In this document: one piece after another, positions 16,546 through 25,201 of the stretch | Layout of the letters: every line of letters starts with the position of its first letter | Numbering within the stretch: position 1 is the first letter of the stretch | Origin: Gammaproteobacteria bacterium | GTDB lineage: Bacteria; Pseudomonadota; Gammaproteobacteria; UBA4575 | Direction: 5' to 3' | DNA length: 64,000 nt | Assembly (NCBI GenBank): GCA_033344735.1 | Contig: JAWPMW010000001.1 | Location: forward strand, 248,001 to 312,000 | Translations under genes and position numbers: made by a program | The notes under the pieces: generated by a model | Seen by the model: only the letters and a program-made list of their open reading frames with translations | Told to the model about the DNA's origin: nothing | Databases searched by the model: none

Positions 16546-18138
16546 ATGTCGGAAGTAAATAACCAAAGTAATGACCAATCAGTTGCGTGGAAATTTTCAT
16601 TCACTTACATATGCTTGATTGTTGTTTCATTTATATTTCTTTATTTGCTTTTTAAGGAAGGTATATTACATGCTGTTCAGAAATGGGACTCACCAGAATA
16701 TAGTCACGCATATTTAATACCATTTATCTCTTTGTTTATCATATGGCAAAAAAATTCAGAAATAATAAAAGATAAGTTCAATGGCTCATGGTTAGGTGTA
16801 GCAATATTATTGCTGGGTATATTTTTCTGGTTTTTAGGAGAAGTCAGCACTCTCTATGTCATAATTAAATATTCCTTGCTAGTTGTTTTATTCGGGGTAG
16901 TGCTTTCCTTTTCTGGTATTAAAAGATTTCACTACTTTTTGGTACCGATATTTTTATTATTTTTCACAATACCGTTGCCAAGTTTCATATATAACAATTT
17001 ATCTGCATATTTACAGCTCATTTCATCTAGTATAGGTGTCGAAGTAATTCGATTATTTGGAATTAGTGTCTTTCTTGAAGGTAATGTAATCGATCTCGGA
17101 AATTATAAATTACAAGTCGTGGAAGCATGTAATGGTCTAAGGTACTTGTTTCCTCTGGTAACTCTGGGAGTAATAACTGCATATTTTTATAATGATAGTT
17201 TTTGGAAAAAATGTGTGGTGGTCATTTCTACTTTACCTATTACTATATTAATGAACAGTATTCGAATAGGAATCATAGGTGTTCTAGTAGAATACTGGGG
17301 TATTGCAATGGCTGAAGGTTTTTTGCATGACTTTGAAGGTTGGGTGATCTTTATGGTTTGTTTTGCAATTTTGCTAACAGAGATTTGGCTATTATCTAAA
17401 ATTACGACTGGTAGGTCTTTGAGAGAAGTATTGAGTATTGATGTTCCTGGGAAATTAGATCTATCTAATTATTCTATTAATGAGAGGCATATACCAAAAC
17501 CATTTTATGCATCTATATTAGTTTTGTTTATAGTTGTTGCAGCAAAATTTTCGTTGCCAGAACGTCAAGATAATATTCCAGATAGGCAGGAATTTATAGA
17601 TTTCCCTGCACAGATTTCAAATTGGCAAAGTGTGAGAAAAACTATGGAAGCTAAGTTTATTGATGCATTGAAATTTGAAGATTATTTATTAGCAAATTAC
17701 TTCAGTGATCAAGGAGCGCTAGAACTATACATTGCCTATTATGATTCACAGAGAAAGGGCGAATCAGCACATTCGCCGCGATCATGTTTACCGGGTGCAG
17801 GTTGGAAGATTACAGATAGAAATCAAATTGCATTTAATTATGAAAATACAGATGACAGTGATTCAGAGATCTCTATCAGTCGTATGTTAGTACAGCAGGG
17901 TGATAATAAATACTTAATGTATTATTGGTTTAAGCAACGTGATCGTCATATTACGAATGAATACTTAGTTAAATGGTATTTATTTTGGGATGGAGTCACA
18001 AGTAATAGAACTGATGGTGCACTAATTAGAATTATGTATCCAATCAGACAAGGTCAGGACGTGCAAGAAGGTGATCAAGTAGTGCAGTCATTTTTGCAAG
18101 ACACGTTGCCAATATTGTCTGAATTTGTTCCTGATTAA
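16546..18138 (+). CDS. exosortase fused to EpsI domain
   Basis: Membrane cysteine transpeptidase that processes C-terminal sorting tags, here in one chain with an EpsI domain. Residues ~18-285 contain about eight membrane helices and the catalytic triad of the family: Cys195 in VVEACNGLRYL, Arg240 in NSIRIG and His261 in FLHDFEGW. After a linker, a further membrane anchor (~320-340) leads into the periplasmic EpsI domain (~345-530) with HSPRSCLPGAGW. Fusion of the two domains is known in some exosortase types; many species encode them separately. No PEP-CTERM-like substrate is encoded in this window, so its targets must lie elsewhere. Confidence 0.9.
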   Translation: MSEVNNQSNDQSVAWKFSFTYICLIVVSFIFLYLLFKEGILHAVQKWDSPEYSHAYLIPFISLFIIWQKNSEIIKDKFNGSWLGVAILLLGIFFWFLGEVSTLYVIIKYSLLVVLFGVVLSFSGIKRFHYFLVPIFLLFFTIPLPSFIYNNLSAYLQLISSSIGVEVIRLFGISVFLEGNVIDLGNYKLQVVEACNGLRYLFPLVTLGVITAYFYNDSFWKKCVVVISTLPITILMNSIRIGIIGVLVEYWGIAMAEGFLHDFEGWVIFMVCFAILLTEIWLLSKITTGRSLREVLSIDVPGKLDLSNYSINERHIPKPFYASILVLFIVVAAKFSLPERQDNIPDRQEFIDFPAQISNWQSVRKTMEAKFIDALKFEDYLLANYFSDQGALELYIAYYDSQRKGESAHSPRSCLPGAGWKITDRNQIAFNYENTDDSDSEISISRMLVQQGDNKYLMYYWFKQRDRHITNEYLVKWYLFWDGVTSNRTDGALIRIMYPIRQGQDVQEGDQVVQSFLQDTLPILSEFVPD

Positions 18139-18156
18139 CAGTTAAAAGAGATATTC

Positions 18157-19776
18157 ATGCTGTTTTATACAATATTTCTAGTGGCAATGTTTACTGCGAT
18201 AGTATTGATTCCGCCATTAACGTTCATTTATCAAAAGCTTAATATTGTTGATATACCATCCCCGAGAAAGGTTCATACAAAACCCATCCCTAGAGTCGGA
18301 GGAGTAGCAATTGTTATCGCAACAATTATTCCAATTATTGGCTGGATGCAACTAGATGATCCAGTAATTGGCCTATTAGCTGGAATTGTTGTGTTATTTA
18401 TTCTAGGAGTGTTTGATGATGCGAAAAATTTAACTTACAAAATAAAATTTTTATTCCAAATCGTATCTATATTATTGGTTTTTGTCTTTGGATTTATTGA
18501 TGTGCAATCATCACACTTTGTCGTTAATGAGTTATTGTCTGGTTTAATCGTTTTAGTTGCTTATTTTTTGTTTATCTTGGGTGTTACTAATGCTATTAAT
18601 TTATCAGATGGACTTGATGGATTGGCAGGAGGGGAAGCGTTGCTTTCTTTCAGCATTATCGGTTTGTTAGCCTATGAATCCACTAATACCTCTATCATTC
18701 TTATTGTACTAGCTATTATAGGTGCTGTATTTGGTTTCCTACGTTTTAACACTTATCCAGCTAAGATATTCATGGGTGATACAGGCAGCTTGTTTTTGGG
18801 ATTCATTTTAGGCTTGCTAAGTGTGGCTCTAACATACAGGGCAGATTATGCATATGCAAAACTACTGCCCTTATTGTTAGTTGGATTACCTGTGTTAGAT
18901 ACCTTAATGGTCATGGTTATTAGAATATATAACAGTCAATCTCCTTTTAATGCAGACAGGAATCATTTGCATCACAGATTATTGGATCATGGTTTTGAGC
19001 ATTATCAAAGTGTTTTAATTATATATCTAATTCAAAGTATCTTTGTGCTAACAGCTTATTTCATGCGTTACGATACAGAATTAAATATTATTATTGCTTT
19101 TATGATTATCTCATTTTTTGCAATATTATTGAGTTATATAACTAGAAAGAAAAGCAATACGAAAACATTTGATAGTTCTTTACTTGAACGAATTAGTATG
19201 TGGTTAAAATCAATTGTAAATTCACATACAGAAAAATTATTTACATTATTGGCTGCACTATTAATTTTATATGCTTTAACTTCTTCATTAAGCATGCAGA
19301 AATTTGATATAGACGTATTAATTCTGCTTTCTGCAATATTTATTGTTGGTGTAATTGGTCTGATACTTTTTAGAAGAAAGCCAAGTAATTGGATAGAGAG
19401 AATAGCTATTCATATTATGATAGTTCTATCTATATATTTTGGTGCTAACTCAGATAGCAGTAATGTATTTGAAGGTTTCCAGATGGTTATGCTGCTTTTG
19501 TGTGTGTTTGTCATTGTTGTACTTTTCGCAGGAGAGGGTAGAAAGAAGTTTATAGGGTCACCTTTAGATTTTCTTTTAGTTGCTACAGCAATTGTGATAC
19601 CAAATTTACCTGATTCGCCAATTTCAGATCATGGCTTAAGTTTTTTGATAATGAAACTAATTATATTATTTTATTGTGTAGAGTATGTTTTATTTAATAT
19701 TGTTAAAAACTGGTGGGTAATTCGTTCTACTTTAATTGTGAGCGCTTTCATACCGATTACATTAAATTATTTATAG
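18157..19776 (+). CDS. WecA/TagO-like undecaprenyl-phosphate sugar-1-phosphate transferase with extra C-terminal membrane region
   Basis: Polyprenyl-phosphate N-acetylhexosamine-1-phosphate transferase, which would start the exopolysaccharide repeat unit on undecaprenyl phosphate. Seen are PSPRKVHTKPIPRVGG near residue 30, the catalytic region NAINLSDGLDGLAGG, FMGDTGSLFLG, and the HLHHRLLDHG motif around residue 275. The WecA part ends near residue 330. About 200 more residues carry roughly six hydrophobic helices not found in typical WecA (about 360 aa). Their role is unknown. ATG 18157 follows an AAAGAGAT ribosome site. Confidence 0.88.
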   Translation: MLFYTIFLVAMFTAIVLIPPLTFIYQKLNIVDIPSPRKVHTKPIPRVGGVAIVIATIIPIIGWMQLDDPVIGLLAGIVVLFILGVFDDAKNLTYKIKFLFQIVSILLVFVFGFIDVQSSHFVVNELLSGLIVLVAYFLFILGVTNAINLSDGLDGLAGGEALLSFSIIGLLAYESTNTSIILIVLAIIGAVFGFLRFNTYPAKIFMGDTGSLFLGFILGLLSVALTYRADYAYAKLLPLLLVGLPVLDTLMVMVIRIYNSQSPFNADRNHLHHRLLDHGFEHYQSVLIIYLIQSIFVLTAYFMRYDTELNIIIAFMIISFFAILLSYITRKKSNTKTFDSSLLERISMWLKSIVNSHTEKLFTLLAALLILYALTSSLSMQKFDIDVLILLSAIFIVGVIGLILFRRKPSNWIERIAIHIMIVLSIYFGANSDSSNVFEGFQMVMLLLCVFVIVVLFAGEGRKKFIGSPLDFLLVATAIVIPNLPDSPISDHGLSFLIMKLIILFYCVEYVLFNIVKNWWVIRSTLIVSAFIPITLNYL

Positions 19777-19819
19777 TAAAGTCTTGATAATATTCTCAGA
19801 TTAGCTGAAGGGGTTTGTA

Positions 19820-22198
19820 GTGAATAAGTTTTTTGTTATTTTAGTTTTTGTTATTTTACTTATAAGTGGTTGTGGTGGTGCTGATTCAAGAAAAGCGAAA
19901 TATCTGCAAAGCGGTAATGAGCATTACTCTCATGATGATTGTAAAAAAGCATCATTGGATTATAAAAATGTATTGCAAATAGATCCAAAAGATGTCGATG
20001 GCCTTGTTGGATATGCTCGATGCTTGATAGAAGAGAAGGAGTGGAGAAAAGCATATCAATCATTGCTGAGTGCGATAGAATCTGACCCAAATTCAGTAAA
20101 TGCTAAGTTGGAATTGTCTAAAGTATATTTAATATCTGGTGATGGAGATAAATCCTATCAGTTGATTGAAGAAGTACTTGTTACTGATCCAAAAAATGCT
20201 ACTGCAATTGCGCTGCGAGGAATATTTCACTTAAAGAATAGTACACTTACTGCAGCGCGAACTGATTCGCAACAGGCTATTAGTTTAGAAGGCGATAACT
20301 TGTCTGCTATTACTTTGCTTTCATCTTTATATGTCAAAGAAGGTAAAGCAGCAGATGCCGCTAAATACATAAGTAGTATTATTTCTAAAAATGAAATTGA
20401 TAAAAGAAAGAAAAAAGAACTTCAGATAATTTTGATAGCGCTTTATGGCCATCTAGATGATCTTGATAACGTTACTCTAATATATAAAAGTCTAATAGCA
20501 CAGTATCCGAAAAATAAGAATTATGTGTACAGATTGGCTGCAATTTATGCTCGCTATGACAATATCGTAGAGGCAGAGAATTTATTGCTTTCAAGTATTG
20601 ATCCCGATGATAGCGATAGTCAGCTTGCTTACATCTCTTTTTTAAATACATTTAAGTCTCCTCTTGAAGCTACAGATAAGTTAGAAGAATTTATTGAAGA
20701 ATTTAAAGATAACGGGAGGCTTAAGTTAACACTAGGCAAGCGTTATTTGAATAATGATGAGATAGATAAAGCAAAATTATTATTAACACAATTATCAGAA
20801 GATATATCTGTTGTAGAGCATATCGAGGCTAAAAATGAATTAGCATTTTTACTCTTAAGAGAAAATAAACCAGCTGAAGCAAAAAATTTAGTTCAACAAG
20901 TATTGTCTGAGCAGCCAAATAATATAAGAGCACTAGTATTACGTGGAACAATGGCTATTTCTAATCGTGATGCCCCTCAAGCTATCTCAGATTTTAGAAC
21001 TATATTACGTGATCAGCCAAATAATACATTTGCAATAAGGCAGCTAGCTACTGCATATATTCTTAATGATCAAGAAGAACTGGCTAAAGAATTGCTACAG
21101 AAAGCTATAGATATAGATAGTAATGATAAAGAGTTAGGCCTTTTATATGCACGACTACAGGGTAAGGATAATGAGTTTGAATCTGCTATTACTACAGTCA
21201 ATGATCTTTTAGAGTCTAATAATGATGATATAGATACTATAAAAACTTTATTTGATCTACAAATAGCAAATAAAGATTACGAAGGCGCCAAACAAACTGC
21301 TGAATCTATGAAATATACTTTAGAGGATAATCCGCTTGGTTACTATTTATCGGGTATTCTTTTGCAAAATGAAAATGATTCTACTGCAGCAGAAAAAGAA
21401 TTTTTGACTGCCCTTGAAAAACAACCGCGTGCGAATGAACCTCTTTCTGGATTGGTTAGACTGTATCTATCAAATGGTAATCAAGATAAGGCAATTACAT
21501 TGTTAAATAATATTATTAATGATGATCCTGACTATTTGGTTCCTTATAATTTGTTAGGTGAGGTTGGTATTGCAATTAAAGACTATGAAATGGCCATTGA
21601 TAGCTTTAAGTCAGCTATTGAAGTCAATGATAAATGGTGGATTCCGTATCGCGGTCTTTCAATAACTTATACTGCTAAAGGAGATAAGGACAAAGCAATT
21701 CAGGTATTGCAAGATGCATTTGATAAGGAAGTAGGGGTTGAGCGTTTAGGAATTGAATTAGCTTTAGCTCAATATCGAGAGGGGCTAAGATCAACTTCAA
21801 TTAGTACATACGAGAAAATTATTAATGATATTCCAACATCTTTGTTGGCTAAGAATAATTTAGCGATGATATTGGTCGATGATCAGGCTAATCAAAACGA
21901 TATTAATAAAGCACTGGTCTATATTAAAGATTTAGTAGACTTAGAAGAAGCAGCCTCACTAGATACAGTTGGCTGGGTGTATTACAAAGCTGGTAATTTT
22001 GCTAAGGCAATTGAGATTCTTGAGAAAGCTGTTGCTATGGCCTCGAATGCTGCCGAATTACACTATCATCTTGGGATGGCATATAGTGCTGATGGTGGCG
22101 ATGTGGAAAAAGCAAAAGAGCATTTAGGTATTGCAGCGGAGTCGGAACAAAACTTCGATGGTAAAGATAAGGCTGTTGCAAAATTAAATCAATTATAA
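19820..22198 (+). CDS. prsT: PrsT-type TPR lipoprotein of the exosortase/PEP-CTERM system
   Basis: A 792-residue lipoprotein built almost wholly of TPR repeats. The signal peptide ends in the lipobox ISGC with the lipidated Cys at residue 18. Successive 34-residue helical hairpins then run to the C-terminus (for example the W/G/Y/A/F pattern in DTVGWVYYKAGNFAKAIEILEKA). The family occurs almost only beside exosortases. The start is GTG at 19820, preceded by GAAGGGG. It is the last gene of the + strand cluster; similar proteins are thought to scaffold EPS secretion. Confidence 0.88.
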   Translation: MNKFFVILVFVILLISGCGGADSRKAKYLQSGNEHYSHDDCKKASLDYKNVLQIDPKDVDGLVGYARCLIEEKEWRKAYQSLLSAIESDPNSVNAKLELSKVYLISGDGDKSYQLIEEVLVTDPKNATAIALRGIFHLKNSTLTAARTDSQQAISLEGDNLSAITLLSSLYVKEGKAADAAKYISSIISKNEIDKRKKKELQIILIALYGHLDDLDNVTLIYKSLIAQYPKNKNYVYRLAAIYARYDNIVEAENLLLSSIDPDDSDSQLAYISFLNTFKSPLEATDKLEEFIEEFKDNGRLKLTLGKRYLNNDEIDKAKLLLTQLSEDISVVEHIEAKNELAFLLLRENKPAEAKNLVQQVLSEQPNNIRALVLRGTMAISNRDAPQAISDFRTILRDQPNNTFAIRQLATAYILNDQEELAKELLQKAIDIDSNDKELGLLYARLQGKDNEFESAITTVNDLLESNNDDIDTIKTLFDLQIANKDYEGAKQTAESMKYTLEDNPLGYYLSGILLQNENDSTAAEKEFLTALEKQPRANEPLSGLVRLYLSNGNQDKAITLLNNIINDDPDYLVPYNLLGEVGIAIKDYEMAIDSFKSAIEVNDKWWIPYRGLSITYTAKGDKDKAIQVLQDAFDKEVGVERLGIELALAQYREGLRSTSISTYEKIINDIPTSLLAKNNLAMILVDDQANQNDINKALVYIKDLVDLEEAASLDTVGWVYYKAGNFAKAIEILEKAVAMASNAAELHYHLGMAYSADGGDVEKAKEHLGIAAESEQNFDGKDKAVAKLNQL

Positions 22199-22252
22199 TC
22201 TTGATCTATATTACTTGGATTCAGAGTTGATATGTTATTTATGTAATTATCA

Positions 22253-22393
22253 TTATTTTCTGGCTACAAGATATCGTGGCTCTGTACGTCTATCAGTTAA
22301 CTTGGTAGTGTCAGTAGTTGGATTTTGCCGATTATGTAACCTTTGAATTTTGTTGAATATGTCATTGGTTTGTTTGCGAATTTTTTTCTGCAT
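22253..22393 (-). CDS. candidate small protein, 46 aa, with an RRxxxR motif
   Basis: Short ORF in the convergent gap. It starts at ATG 22393 (complement) and stops at 22253-22255. A GAGGG ribosome site is four bases before the ATG. A FliA-like promoter lies just upstream at 22409-22435. The product is very basic and begins MQKKIRKQTND. Its second half has LTDRRTEPRYLVARK, whose RRxxxR pattern recalls the c-di-GMP-binding start of PilZ domains, but no PilZ barrel follows. It may be a true small motility-regulon protein or a remnant. Confidence 0.45.
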   Translation of the reverse strand: MQKKIRKQTNDIFNKIQRLHNRQNPTTDTTKLTDRRTEPRYLVARK

Positions 22394-22408
22394 AATACCC
22401 TCAGCACT

Positions 22409-22435
22409 GTATCGGCTGCTATAGGGATTTGTTTA
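22409..22435 (-). promoter_or_regulatory. candidate FliA (sigma-28) promoter before the 46-aa ORF
   Basis: On the complement strand the site reads TAAACAAA, 11 bases, GCCGATAC. The consensus is TAAAGTTT-N11-GCCGATAA. The -35 TAAA core and seven of eight -10 bases fit at exact spacing. Transcription would begin near 22402, giving a leader of about ten bases that includes the GAGGG site. Confidence 0.45.
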
Positions 22436-22445
22436 TTAGAGGATT

Positions 22446-25037
22446 TTATTCGGCTAGATATTTCTCAGCAATTCTGAAGTTAACCTCTCTTAACTTGTTG
22501 TTATTTAAGAAAATATTTAAATTTTGTGCCGGCCTTAATTTGCTAGCATATTTTGCTATATCTGGGTCATTCAAATCTTGCTGATTAAATGCCACAAATA
22601 TTACTGGATGTCCCTGCCACTGAATAGGATTAGTCCATTGCTCATACATAGTGGCTGATTTACCTACTGCGTTTCTTGAAACAATATTGTTTACCTGATT
22701 ATCAATATCATAGAAGCGTAATGAACTTGCAATAGACCATTTGCTTAGTCCTATTATTAATGGTCTTTGCCCAGTTTCCTGAGTGAGTTGTCTTTCTATT
22801 GAGTCAATTTTATGTGCTGCTTGCTTCCAAAAGTAATGGTTGCTTATATGCGTGTTAGATTTTATTGGTAATCCCAATGCTGCGTAGTGGAGCAGGCCTC
22901 CATATGTTAGACATAGTATTCCTGCTGAATATAAAGTTAGTTTGGTAAATAATTTTTTATTAATAAAGATTGAGGTCGGACTTAGAGCATGAGACATCAA
23001 GGGTATGGCAACTAACCAAATTGGTGCTGTCCAATGAAAACGAGGGTAGTGAGTAAGACTGAAATATACATAAACAGCTAATGGAATTAGAGTGAATATT
23101 ACAAAAAATTGTTTATAAGTTTTGATATCAGATAATGAATTTTCTTTATTAGAGATTAACGTTGCTAAGTTTTTATATGTGTTTATTAAAAATAGTAAAA
23201 TAAATGGTGATAAAAGTATTATCAGGTGTAGTAATAAATAATGTGTTGAAAATTCTGAAGATCGATCTAACCGTCTAGTTGTTTGAAAAATGAACGAGGC
23301 CCATTCATTAGCTGCATTCCAATATAATGTTGGTGAGAATAAAATAATAGCTATTATTCCAGAAAGATAAACAATTGGTTTTTTCCACCATTGTCGTGAT
23401 TCTTCATTTACGCAGATAAAAATGATTATACTCACAGCTATTAATGCCATAGAGTATTTTGAAAGCATGCCTAGCCCTATACATATTCCCAGACTAATCC
23501 AAGAGTGAGATGATTTCTCAAATACTATTTTTGCAATAAAATACAGGCTTGCTGTCCATAGTGTGATTTGCAAAGCATCTGTTGTGGCAAGAAATCCTGT
23601 GACAACAGTGAGTGGTATTATAGAAGTTAAAAGTAATGAAATATATGCCGATGTTTTATCAAATAAAAGTAAGCTGAGACGAAACATGAAATAGAGACTT
23701 GCAACACCGCAGCAGAATGAAAATAGCCTTACTCCAAGCTCATTGTCGCCAAATACACTCGTTCCTATCCAAATTAACCATGCAATCAAAGGTGGATGGT
23801 CTAAATATCCTATACTTAAATGTTCTTTATAATTCCAGTAATAAGCTTCGTCGGGTATAAGTTCGGTCGATCCTAAATACAAAAAACGCAAGATAAGCAC
23901 GAAGGCAGTTGTAGCTATTGCTAATACGCGCCAATTTATAGAATTATATTTAAAGTTCTTATTCTTATCGGCCGGAAATACAATAAAGGAAGCTCCAAAA
24001 TAATTAACTAAGGCGGCTGCAATAATGGCTGGGTATATTGCTAAACTTGGATCAACATTTAACAAGTTAATCAGAATTGCCAGTACTCCTCCACGTATTG
24101 TTAATGCAATTAAGCCAAAGTAAATATACTTAATTGCTTTTTTAAGCCAGCTATTAAATGAGTCATGAATGTACTTGAAGGACCATATTGAATTAAAAGT
24201 ATAGTTAAATGTGGCAGCTATAAAAAAACTGCTTATGTGCGCACTGCTAATACTCCAGTCTCTACTCAAAAACATTTTAAAAAACAGGGCGTCTATGGCT
24301 ACACCAAGTATACCTATCACTATGAATCTACCAGTAGTGGTACCGCTTACTCTCCCTCCACTTAATTCAAGTAAGCGTTGGAAGTATTGTATGAGCTGTT
24401 TGGCAGAAAGTTTTGATTCTCCAAGAATTCGGTCTGTGAATACAATGGGTGTTTCTGTTACTCGAAACTTATCTAGGCCAGAAGCAAGTAATTCCAACAG
24501 TACTTTGTATCCTCTCGCGTCTTTATCTATATTAGCAAAGCATTCTTTCTTGCAGGCGAAAAATCCAGAAGTAGTATCTTTGACGTCAGTCAATACTCTT
24601 GCTGGTAATCCTCCGAACCAAGATAAGAACCGTCTATGAATAGGCCAATCCGCAATTCCGCCATCTTTAGTGTAACGGCTGCCAACAACAACATCATGAG
24701 TATCATCAATGATAGGTTTGAGTAAATGCGGTACGCGCTCAATGGGGTGGCTTAGATCAGCATCCATAACTAATATATAATCAGATTTGCTGGCAGCTAC
24801 GCCATCTAGAATGGCCTGTGTCAAGTCTGGGCTACTAGTACGTTGTAATACAGATATCCAGTTAAAACGTTTACTCCAAGCATTGATTTTTTCAATAGTG
24901 TTGTCTTTAGATTGATCATCTACGAATAAAACTTTGAGATCACAATTTTCTACAATGATTTTGCTTAGACCTTCTAAAAGAGGATCAATGTTATCTTGTT
25001 CATTCAGCGTAGGAATGATGATTGTAGCGCTGCTCAT
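22446..25037 (-). CDS. three-domain glycosyltransferase: GT2 (DPM1-like) + GtrA + GT39 (ArnT-like)
   Basis: An 863-residue membrane protein joining three usually separate functions. Residues ~1-225 are a GT2 polyprenol-phosphate sugar synthase (VDDQSKDNT, DADLSHP, TTSGFFACK). Residues ~235-355 are a four-helix GtrA domain (GRFIVIGILGVAIDALFFK). Residues ~365-863 are a GT39-like transferase with the periplasmic DEAYYWNY and LDHPPL motifs and about ten membrane helices. Together they could charge a polyprenol with a sugar, flip it and transfer it outside the membrane. It is separated by 164 bp from the operon upstream, so it may have its own promoter. The acceptor is unknown; lipid A, a glycan or a sphingolipid are all possible. 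Confidence 0.87.
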   Translation of the reverse strand: MSSATIIIPTLNEQDNIDPLLEGLSKIIVENCDLKVLFVDDQSKDNTIEKINAWSKRFNWISVLQRTSSPDLTQAILDGVAASKSDYILVMDADLSHPIERVPHLLKPIIDDTHDVVVGSRYTKDGGIADWPIHRRFLSWFGGLPARVLTDVKDTTSGFFACKKECFANIDKDARGYKVLLELLASGLDKFRVTETPIVFTDRILGESKLSAKQLIQYFQRLLELSGGRVSGTTTGRFIVIGILGVAIDALFFKMFLSRDWSISSAHISSFFIAATFNYTFNSIWSFKYIHDSFNSWLKKAIKYIYFGLIALTIRGGVLAILINLLNVDPSLAIYPAIIAAALVNYFGASFIVFPADKNKNFKYNSINWRVLAIATTAFVLILRFLYLGSTELIPDEAYYWNYKEHLSIGYLDHPPLIAWLIWIGTSVFGDNELGVRLFSFCCGVASLYFMFRLSLLLFDKTSAYISLLLTSIIPLTVVTGFLATTDALQITLWTASLYFIAKIVFEKSSHSWISLGICIGLGMLSKYSMALIAVSIIIFICVNEESRQWWKKPIVYLSGIIAIILFSPTLYWNAANEWASFIFQTTRRLDRSSEFSTHYLLLHLIILLSPFILLFLINTYKNLATLISNKENSLSDIKTYKQFFVIFTLIPLAVYVYFSLTHYPRFHWTAPIWLVAIPLMSHALSPTSIFINKKLFTKLTLYSAGILCLTYGGLLHYAALGLPIKSNTHISNHYFWKQAAHKIDSIERQLTQETGQRPLIIGLSKWSIASSLRFYDIDNQVNNIVSRNAVGKSATMYEQWTNPIQWQGHPVIFVAFNQQDLNDPDIAKYASKLRPAQNLNIFLNNNKLREVNFRIAEKYLAE

Positions 25038-25201
25038 TGATTACTCAGTGAAGGGTAGGTTGTTGGGTAATTGATATAAAATTGTGAAGGAATGATACCA
25101 GAAATCAGGGTTATATACGTCAGGCGCTTGGTCAATTCTACAATGGAACTCAGTGCTTATTTCTTCCTATGATTTATCATGCTAAATCTTAAAAGTACTA
25201 A

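Noticed and set aside
22327-22334. GCCGATTA on the + strand in the convergent gap
   Set aside because: No TAAA-type -35 at the correct spacing and no + strand gene start follows; it falls inside the 46-codon ORF.
23965-23972. GCCGATAA on the complement inside the GT2-GtrA-GT39 gene
   Set aside because: No -35 core at the right distance, and it lies within coding sequence.
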